NCBI GenBank assembly: GCA_015066215.1 | Contig: SVOU01000002.1 | Span: forward strand, 1-40,697 | Direction of reading: 5' to 3' | Origin: Oscillospiraceae bacterium | GTDB lineage: Bacteria; Bacillota; Clostridia; Oscillospirales; Acutalibacteraceae | DNA: 40,697 nt | Shown here: positions 33,978 to 40,697 of the stretch, in pieces | How the letters are laid out: every line of letters begins with the position of its first letter | Numbering within the stretch: position 1 is the stretch's first letter | The notes under the pieces: generated by a model | The model's input: only the letters and a program-made list of their open reading frames with translations | The model's database searches: none | What the model was told of the DNA's origin: nothing | Translations under genes and position numbers: made by a program

Positions 33978-34205
33978 CTACTTATGATCGTTTGTGGGAA
34001 AATTTTTATCATCGGTACGGTTCAAAATATAATCAACGGATACATCGTGAAAATCTGCGAGCTTGATGAGGATTTCCGTCGGAATGTCCAAATCGCCTCG
34101 CTCGTAATTACTGTAAACGCGCTGACTGCAAGAGAGAATTTCTCCCATTTGTTTCTGTGTCATATCTTTGTCTTCTCGCAGGTCGCGTATTCTTCTGTAA
34201 AGCAC
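33978..34205 (-). CDS. XRE-family HTH transcriptional regulator
   Basis: LYRRIRDLREDKDMTQKQMGEILSCSQRVYSNYERGDLDIPTEILIKLADFHDVSVDYILNRTD; GTG start at 34205 proposed, ORF extends to 34268. Confidence 0.85.
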   Translation of the reverse strand: MLYRRIRDLREDKDMTQKQMGEILSCSQRVYSNYERGDLDIPTEILIKLADFHDVSVDYILNRTDDKNFPTNDHK

Positions 34206-34261
34206 ACAACCACCCCGAATATAGTATGTACCAACATTATAGTTTAGTGCGTTGTCCGCTA

Positions 34262-34290
34262 TTGACATTTAGCGGAAAATCCGCTACAAT
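34262..34290 (+). promoter_or_regulatory. Promoter with embedded operator-like palindrome
   Basis: TTGACA (34262-34267), 17-bp spacer, TACAAT (34285-34290); spacer contains AGCGGA-AAA-TCCGCT palindrome. Confidence 0.7.
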
Positions 34291-34312
34291 CAGAGCAAAG
34301 GGGGAGTCACGA

Positions 34313-34786
34313 TTGGTTTGTCACACCGTCGCTCTTTTTGGACATCGGTATATAGAAAATCCCAAAAAGGTAGAGGAAAAATTGGAAGCACACATTCGCA
34401 GGATCCTGAATGAGGACCCCTATGCGGATTTTATGGTCGGTAGAAACGGCGAATTTGATTGGCTTGCCGCCGCAACAGTGCGTCGCATACGCAAAAATAT
34501 GGAAAACGTGGATTGCCGCCTGATATTGCTGATGCCGTATCTGACGGTAGAATATATGCAAAATCAAGAGGAGTACGAGAGGTATTATGACCACATTTGG
34601 GTTTGCGGTAAATCAGAAAAGGTACACCCAAAGAGTGCCATCGGGGTGCGTAATCGCGAGATGGTGGATGAAGCGAATCTGGTGGTCTGCTATGTGAAAA
34701 GTCAGCGCGGCGGCGCATGCGCGGCTATGCGATATGCACTTCACAAGGGAAAAACCGTTATCAACTTGGCGGACGAAGGTGAATAA
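34313..34786 (+). CDS. SLOG-superfamily (DprA/LOG Rossmann-like) protein
   Basis: HTVALFGHRYIENP, FMVGRNGEFDWLAAATVRR, IGVRNREMVDEANLVVCYVKSQRGGACAAMRYALHKGKTVINL; TTG start preceded by GGGGGAG. Confidence 0.75.
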   Translation: MVCHTVALFGHRYIENPKKVEEKLEAHIRRILNEDPYADFMVGRNGEFDWLAAATVRRIRKNMENVDCRLILLMPYLTVEYMQNQEEYERYYDHIWVCGKSEKVHPKSAIGVRNREMVDEANLVVCYVKSQRGGACAAMRYALHKGKTVINLADEGE

Positions 34787-34817
34787 AACAGCGGCGTGAG
34801 CACACGCCGCTGTTTTT
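34785..34817 (+). terminator. Rho-independent terminator
   Basis: AAAACAGCGGCGTG-AGCA-CACGCCGCTGTTTTT. Confidence 0.8.
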
Positions 34818-34898
34818 GCTATATGCCCGCAAAAACCCCTTGCAAGCAGAGCGGGTTGTCGGTATAATAAAAGCATAAACGAAAGGAAGTGACACACC

Positions 34899-37800
34899 GT
34901 GCCGAACTGGACTCCCGAACAGGAACAATGTATATTTTGCCACGACGGCACGATGCTGGTGTCGGCGGCGGCAGGCTCGGGCAAAACAACTGTGCTGATT
35001 CGCCGTATTTTGGAGCGGGTGGCGTATGCGCAAAACCCCATTGACGTGGACCGTCTGTTGGTGGTGACCTTCACCAATGCGGCGGCGGCAGAGATGAAAG
35101 ACCGTCTGGCGAAATCGCTGTCGGAAGCCTTGCAGAAGGAACCGCACAACCACCGCTTGCGCCGCCAGCAGCTACTGCTGCCGCACGCGCAGATCAGCAC
35201 CGTCCACAGCTTTTGCATCAACCTGCTGCGTGAGAATTTTCACCGCTTGCCCTTGTCGCCGCGTTTCAAGGTCGGCACGACGGGTGACCTGTTGACGCTG
35301 CAGGAAGAAGCAATGCAAGAGATGCTTTCGCACTTTTCTGCTGAGAAAAGCGCGGCGTTTATGCAGCTGACAACGCTGATGGACAACGGCAAAAGTACTG
35401 CTGCGATGGAAACGGCGGTACATAAGCTCTACACCTGTATGCAGGTGCAGCCCGACCCCGCGCGCTGGCTTGCCGACGCCTGTGCGCCCTACAAAGGTGC
35501 GGATATGCCCGACCAAACGGCGTGGGGTGCGGCGTTACAGGAGACGTGGGCGGCACATCTGCGGGCGTGTCGCGCGCTGTTGCGACAGGCGACGTCAATA
35601 GCGTCAAATGATGAGCAGATGGCGATTTGTTATCTGCCCGCCCTGCAAAATGCGGCGGCACAGATGGAACATTTGGCGGCGGATTGGGACGCACTCGGCT
35701 GGGATGACAAGCGCGGTCGCATTTTCGGCGTCACCTTCGACAGCCTCAAAGCCGTGAAAAAGCCCGCCGACCCTGCGGGGCTCGAGCAGGTCAAAGCGTT
35801 ATGGAAAAACGTCAAGGTGCAATGGGAGACCTGTAAAAAAGAGCTGGGCACCTCGGCGTATGAGTTTGCACAGGACCGTGCCGCCTTGGCACCGTTGGCG
35901 GAAATTTTGTGCCGTATGACCGCCACCTACGATGATATCTACACCGCCAAAAAGCGCGAGCGCGACTTGGTGGATTTCAACGACTTGGAGCACCTGACCT
36001 TTTCGCTGCTCACCGAACTCGATGAAAACGGCGAGCGACAACGCACACCGCTCGCACGGGAGCTTGCCGACCGCTTTGAAGAGGTGCTGGTGGACGAATA
36101 TCAGGACACCAACGCCATTCAGGATGCTATATTTTGTGCCGTGTCCCGCGACCAGCAAAACCTGTTTTTGGTGGGAGACGTCAAGCAGAGCATTTACGGC
36201 TTTCGCCAAGCCAGCCCCGAGCTGTTTCTCAAGCGGCGTGACGTCTATCCGCTGTTTCAAGAAAACAACTATCCCGCCACCGTGTTACTCGGTCATAATT
36301 TCCGTTCGCGCAGCGAAGTGACCGAGAGCGTCAATGCCGTATTTCGTCAGCTGCAGACCAAAGAGACGGGCGGCATTGACTATAACGAGCAGGAAGCGCT
36401 CAAAACGGGCGCGGATTATTATCCCGTCACCGACGGTTGGGAGACCGAGCTTCTGCTGCTTGATAAAAGCACCTTCGGGGAGGATGACGATACGCCCGTG
36501 CAGGAAGCGCGGCTGATCGCGTCGCGTATTCGCGAGCTGATGGCCACGCAACAGGTCACCGATAAGAACGGACAGCGATCGATGCGTTTTAGCGATTGCT
36601 GTGTACTGTTGCGCGGGGTAAAAGCACACGGGTTTACCTATGTGCAGGAGCTCAACCGCTTGGGAATTCCCGCGGTGTCGGACAACAACGGCAACCTGTT
36701 TGACTGCGGTGAGGTGCAGTTGGCGCTGGCGTTGCTCAAGCTTATCAACAACCCCCTGCAGGAAGTGCCGCTTTTGGCGGTGCTGATGTCATCGGTGGGC
36801 GGCTTTTCGCCCGACGATATGGCGACAATACGCCGTCACACGCCCCGACAGCCGTTGTGGCTGGCGGTGGGACGGTATGCCCGCGAAAAGGATACACTGG
36901 GCGTGCGTTGTGCCGCCTTTACACAGATGATGGCGCAGCTGCGCACGCTGGCGGCAACGCTGCCCGCCCACAGGGTGATCCAGCGCGTGTATGAAAACAC
37001 CGACCTGCTCTTGCGGGAAAGCGCACGCAAGGACGGTGCCCGACGGGTGGCGAATTTGCGCCTGTTGCAGGAATATGCCGCGGGCTACGAGCAAAACGGC
37101 TACAAGGGACTGCCCGCTTTCCTGCGCTATATGAGCCGTATGGAAGACAGCGAAGACGGGCTTCCCGCGGCGGCAACGGCGGCTGCGGCAGACGCGGTGT
37201 GCGTGATGACCATGCACCGATCAAAGGGTCTGGAATATCCCGTGGTGTTCCTTGCCAATCTCAGCCACCGCTTCAGCAACAAGTCCGCCGAGGGCAAGGT
37301 CATCGTCCACCCGCGCGACGGCATCGGTATGAAGCGCATGTTGCCGGAAAGTCTGCTTTTGCACACCACGCTGTTTTACGAGGGTGCCAAAACGGCGGTG
37401 CTGCGCGATGAGCGCAAAGAAGAAATGCGGCTTTTGTACGTGGCGATGACACGCGCCAAAGAAAAGCTGATTATGATCGCGTCCTACGACGACCCTGAAA
37501 AAACGATGCAAAGCATCGGCGCACAAATAGAAAACACCCCTGTTTTGCCGACACAACTGGTGTCGGACAGAAACTGTATGGGCGATTGGCTGATCGCCGC
37601 CGCCTTGCGTTTGCCCGAGGCGGCACACTGGCGCGAGCGCATCGGCGCTTACGAATGGATGCCGCTGGAAAACGCGGGCAAGTGGCGGCTTTGCATTTGC
37701 GATGCCGTGCGCGATATCGCGGTGTCGGATACCGACGAAGTTGCCGCAGACGCGCCAGCGCCTGACCAAGCACTCGCCGCCGCGCTTGCCGCCCGCTTTG

Positions 37801-38474
37801 CCTATGTGTATCCGTACGCGGCGTTGCAGCAAGCCCCCGCCAAGCAAGCGGCGTCCGATCTGGCGCACGCTGACCGCAATAACCGCTTCGTGGCGGTATC
37901 CCGCCCCGCGTTTTTGAGCCGCAGCGGATTGACGCCCGCCGAGCGCGGTACGGCGATGCACGCGTTTATGCAGTTTTCGCGCTATGAAGCCGCCGCCAAA
38001 GATCTGGAAAGCGAGATCGACCGCTTGGTTGCCGACGGCTTTTTGACCGCCGAGCAGGCACAGAGCCTCTCCCGCCCGCGTCTGGACGCCTTTTTCGGCA
38101 GTGACCTCTATCGGCGTATGGCGGCATCTCCCTGCTGCCTGCGGGAATATCCTTTTGCGGTCAATATTCCGCTTGCGCGCTGGGACGAGGCACTGGCGGC
38201 ATCCTTGCCCGCCGACGCCGCCGACGAAACGGTGCTGGTGCAAGGTATCGTCGACTGTATGTTTGAGGAGGATGGCGCGTGGGTGGTGGTGGACTATAAG
38301 ACCGACAAGGTCGCCTCTGCCGCCGAGCTTGCCGACCGTTATCGCCCGCAACTGGCGACCTATGCGCTGGCGGTGTCCGCCGTCCTCGGCAAACCCGTGT
38401 CCGCCTGTCTGCTCTATTCTTTTGCGCTGGGCGAAACGGTCACCGTGACGCTTTCGGACAATGGAAAAGATTGA
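34899..38474 (+). CDS. addA: Helicase-exonuclease AddAB, subunit AddA
   Basis: WTPEQEQCIFCHDGTMLVSAAAGSGKTTVLIRRI, LVDEYQDTNAIQDAIF, VGDVKQSIYGFRQASPELF, MTMHRSKGLEYPVVFL, LLYVAMTRAKEKLIM, VVVDYKTDKV nuclease motif. Confidence 0.96.
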   Translation: MPNWTPEQEQCIFCHDGTMLVSAAAGSGKTTVLIRRILERVAYAQNPIDVDRLLVVTFTNAAAAEMKDRLAKSLSEALQKEPHNHRLRRQQLLLPHAQISTVHSFCINLLRENFHRLPLSPRFKVGTTGDLLTLQEEAMQEMLSHFSAEKSAAFMQLTTLMDNGKSTAAMETAVHKLYTCMQVQPDPARWLADACAPYKGADMPDQTAWGAALQETWAAHLRACRALLRQATSIASNDEQMAICYLPALQNAAAQMEHLAADWDALGWDDKRGRIFGVTFDSLKAVKKPADPAGLEQVKALWKNVKVQWETCKKELGTSAYEFAQDRAALAPLAEILCRMTATYDDIYTAKKRERDLVDFNDLEHLTFSLLTELDENGERQRTPLARELADRFEEVLVDEYQDTNAIQDAIFCAVSRDQQNLFLVGDVKQSIYGFRQASPELFLKRRDVYPLFQENNYPATVLLGHNFRSRSEVTESVNAVFRQLQTKETGGIDYNEQEALKTGADYYPVTDGWETELLLLDKSTFGEDDDTPVQEARLIASRIRELMATQQVTDKNGQRSMRFSDCCVLLRGVKAHGFTYVQELNRLGIPAVSDNNGNLFDCGEVQLALALLKLINNPLQEVPLLAVLMSSVGGFSPDDMATIRRHTPRQPLWLAVGRYAREKDTLGVRCAAFTQMMAQLRTLAATLPAHRVIQRVYENTDLLLRESARKDGARRVANLRLLQEYAAGYEQNGYKGLPAFLRYMSRMEDSEDGLPAAATAAAADAVCVMTMHRSKGLEYPVVFLANLSHRFSNKSAEGKVIVHPRDGIGMKRMLPESLLLHTTLFYEGAKTAVLRDERKEEMRLLYVAMTRAKEKLIMIASYDDPEKTMQSIGAQIENTPVLPTQLVSDRNCMGDWLIAAALRLPEAAHWRERIGAYEWMPLENAGKWRLCICDAVRDIAVSDTDEVAADAPAPDQALAAALAARFAYVYPYAALQQAPAKQAASDLAHADRNNRFVAVSRPAFLSRSGLTPAERGTAMHAFMQFSRYEAAAKDLESEIDRLVADGFLTAEQAQSLSRPRLDAFFGSDLYRRMAASPCCLREYPFAVNIPLARWDEALAASLPADAADETVLVQGIVDCMFEEDGAWVVVDYKTDKVASAAELADRYRPQLATYALAVSAVLGKPVSACLLYSFALGETVTVTLSDNGKD

Positions 38475-38603
38475 CATTTCCGAAAATTGACAACGAAATC
38501 GCACATATTTTCTCTTGCAAAAGGGCAACCTATCTCCGTCACAAATGCCAAAAGGCGTTTTGACTTTGCCGTGGCAAAAACACAAAAAAGGAGATAAGCT
38601 CTT

Positions 38604-38825
38604 ATGAAGCAAGGACGCAAATGGGCGGTGGTGGCGGCGCTTCTGGCGACGCTGGTGCTGACTTTGACGGCGTGCAGCCGTAAAGATAACAACAACGGCG
38701 ATCCCATGTCCACATCCAGCTCGACCACCACGACCACCACAACCACCACCCGTAGCAGCACCTCTCAAAGCGATCTGCTGACGCCGGAAACCAACGGCAA
38801 CGGCAGCACTTCTGCGATGCGCTGA
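38604..38825 (+). CDS. Small Ser/Thr-rich lipoprotein
   Basis: MKQGRKWAVVAALLATLVLTLTACSRKDNNNG... lipobox LTAC; TSSSTTTTTTTTTRSSTS low-complexity stretch; RBS AAAGGAG. Confidence 0.75.
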   Translation: MKQGRKWAVVAALLATLVLTLTACSRKDNNNGDPMSTSSSTTTTTTTTTRSSTSQSDLLTPETNGNGSTSAMR

Positions 38826-38830
38826 CCCCA

Positions 38831-38866
38831 AGACCTGTCGGTAAGCAATCGGCAGGTCTTTTTTTG
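38831..38866 (+). terminator. Rho-independent terminator
   Basis: AGACCTGTCG-N-CGGCAGGTCTTTTTTT. Confidence 0.8.
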
Positions 38867-38971
38867 TAAAAATTTTGCGAAAACTCTTTTCTAATTGCGA
38901 AAAATAGGGTATAATAGAAACGATGAGGCAGAAACATCTGCCGCAAATCGACAGAAGGGATTGAAGAACGA

Positions 38972-39343
38972 ATGGCAACCTTGAATCGCGTTTGTTTACA
39001 TATCGCAGGCAGTGAGTATACGCTCACCACCGACGAGCCGGAGGAGTACGTCCAAAAGCTGGCACAGGACATCAACGACCGCATCGAATCCGCTTTGGCG
39101 GGCAATGACCGTATGTCGGTGATGATGGCAACCGTGCTGGCGTCTTTGGAACTGGCGGACGAAGCCAACAAAGCCGCTGACAGTGCAGACAATCTGCGCG
39201 GTCAGATTCAGGGCTATCTGGAAGAAAACGGCAAAACCCGTATGGAACTGGATGCGGTGCGCCGCGAACTGGACCGTGTGCGCCGTGAGAACGACTCTCT
39301 GCGTGCGCGTTGCGGGATGAACAACGGCTCTTATGATTACTAA
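38972..39343 (+). CDS. zapA: Cell division protein ZapA
   Basis: NRVCLHIAGSEYTLTTDEPEEYVQKLAQDINDRIESAL... MMATVLASLELADEANKA. Confidence 0.88.
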   Translation: MATLNRVCLHIAGSEYTLTTDEPEEYVQKLAQDINDRIESALAGNDRMSVMMATVLASLELADEANKAADSADNLRGQIQGYLEENGKTRMELDAVRRELDRVRRENDSLRARCGMNNGSYDY

Positions 39344-40697
39344 ACCTGAGATCTTGGCGCCCGCCGGCTCGCCGGAGGCGCTGGTGGCGGCTGTGCGCTG
39401 TGGGGCGGACGCGGTGTATCTGGGCGCCGCGTCATTCAACGCCCGCCGCAATGCCGCCAATTTTTCGCCCGCCCAGCTCAAAGAGGCGGTGGCGTTTTGC
39501 CACGCGCGCGGCGTGGCGGTGCATCTGACGCTCAACACCTTGGTGCGTGACGATGAACTCGAAGAGGCGTTGCGCGTGGCGGGCGAAGCGGGCGAGATGG
39601 GGGTGGACGCCCTCATCGTGCAGGACGTGGGTCTTGCCCGTCACCTGCACGCTGCGATGCCGCAGATGCCTCTGCACGCCTCGACACAGTTGTCCTGTCA
39701 TACTCCCGCCGGCGTCGACTTTTTGCGCGATGTCGGCTTTTCGCGTGTGGTGCTCTCCCGCGAGATGACGAAAGAGGAGATCGCCGCCTGCGTGGGACGC
39801 GGCTGCGAGATCGAGGTGTTCGTCCACGGGGCCTTGTGTATGAGCGTGTCGGGACAATGCTATCTCTCCGCGCTGTTGGGCGGTCGCAGCGGCAACCGCG
39901 GGCTTTGCGCCCAGCCCTGCCGTCTGCCATTTTCTACGGAAAGCGGCAAGGGAGAAGCGGCGCTCAGTCTCAAAGATACGTCTCTGCTCGACCATATCCC
40001 CGCGCTGTCGGCGCTGGGGGTGGATGCGTTCAAGATCGAAGGGCGGATGAAGCGCCCCGAATACGTGGCGGCGGCGGTGACCGCCTATCGCCGTCAGCGC
40101 GACGGCGAGCCGCTCGATGCACAGCTTGTCGCCGACCTGCAAAACGTCTTTTCGCGCAGCGGGTTTACCGACGGCTATTTCACCGATAAGCGCGGCGCTG
40201 CGATGTTCGGCGTGCGCCGCCCCGAAGATGCGCGCGCCACGGCGGATGCGCTGTCAAGGCTCACGCCGCTGTATCGCAACGAGCGGCAAAGCGTACCCGT
40301 GACGCTCGCGCTGACCGTCGCGCCGCAAACGCCCGTCACCTTGACGGCGACCGATGCCGACGGCAACTCTGCCACCGTGACGGGCGCACCGCCCGAAGCG
40401 GTCAGAACGGCACCGCTTTCCCGCGAGCGCATCACCGAACAACTGCAAAAAAGCGGCGGTACACCCTTTGCGGTCACCGCCGTAGATATACAAGGCGACC
40501 CTACGGTCACCGCCACGGTGGGCGCGCTCAACGCCCTGCGGCGTGAAGCGCTCACCACGCTGCTGCAAGCGCGCGCGCAGATAACGCCAAAGGCGTATAC
40601 CGCCGCCGTGCCGCCCGTCACGCTTGCGCCGCCGCTTCCCTTTACGCGGGTGGTGCGCCTGCAAGACGCGGCACAATATAGCGGCGACGCATCTGCC
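39333..40697 (+). CDS. U32 family peptidase (3' end beyond window)
   Basis: MITKPEILAPAGSPEALVAAVRCGADAVYLGAASFNARRNAANFSP..., EVFVHGALCMSVSGQCYLSALLGGRSGNRGLCAQPCR; starts within the zapA 3' end and is open to the window end. Confidence 0.94.
   Translation, partial: MITKPEILAPAGSPEALVAAVRCGADAVYLGAASFNARRNAANFSPAQLKEAVAFCHARGVAVHLTLNTLVRDDELEEALRVAGEAGEMGVDALIVQDVGLARHLHAAMPQMPLHASTQLSCHTPAGVDFLRDVGFSRVVLSREMTKEEIAACVGRGCEIEVFVHGALCMSVSGQCYLSALLGGRSGNRGLCAQPCRLPFSTESGKGEAALSLKDTSLLDHIPALSALGVDAFKIEGRMKRPEYVAAAVTAYRRQRDGEPLDAQLVADLQNVFSRSGFTDGYFTDKRGAAMFGVRRPEDARATADALSRLTPLYRNERQSVPVTLALTVAPQTPVTLTATDADGNSATVTGAPPEAVRTAPLSRERITEQLQKSGGTPFAVTAVDIQGDPTVTATVGALNALRREALTTLLQARAQITPKAYTAAVPPVTLAPPLPFTRVVRLQDAAQYSGDASA

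Noticed and set aside
38720-38765. ACC/ACA trinucleotide tandem repeat as a phase-variable tract
   Set aside because: The Thr-rich stretch uses mixed ACC/ACG/ACA codons and changes by whole codons would not switch the frame; treated as low-complexity lipoprotein linker.
37221-38978. 585-aa minus ORF
   Set aside because: Shadow of the addA 3' half; no domain-like sequence.

Overview
The window is 40.7 kb of moderately high-GC bacterial chromosome, most likely from a gut Clostridia (Oscillospiraceae-like). That placement is inferred from gene content: RNase Y, GerW/YtfJ, AddA, and rpmH-rnpA-yidD-yidC-jag. Most of it is dense core coding sequence. Genes present include rny (truncated), pyk, an ABC-F ATPase, PAP2, recG, tRNA-Leu(GAG), a trehalase-like hydrolase with an FAD oxidoreductase, a choloylglycine-hydrolase-family protein, addA, zapA and a U32 peptidase (truncated). 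A lipid/fatty-acid-rich stretch lies at about 17.0-27.6 kb: acyl-activating enzyme-ACP fusion, two PlsC-like acyltransferases, a free ACP, an LRAT-like NCEHF protein, a double DegV, FakA-like DAK2 and PlsX. An Sfp-type phosphopantetheinyl transferase follows at 31.8 kb. The most unusual region is the accessory segment at 32.4-34.8 kb. It holds a REP-associated tyrosine transposase (RAYT, Y1/IS200-like) gene together with a family of short GTAG-headed palindromes. Three copies are identical in architecture (29 bp) to one about 23 kb away at 9489. Two of the palindromes form a perfect 29-bp inverted repeat inside the RAYT coding sequence. One copy shows two adjacent compensatory base-pair changes in the stem. 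Others cluster downstream as a BIME-like array with an expanded-loop variant. This looks like a Gram-positive REP/RAYT system whose transposase gene carries its own target-like sequences in frame. The adjacent tandem XRE regulators and SLOG-fold protein have a promoter with an embedded operator-like palindrome.
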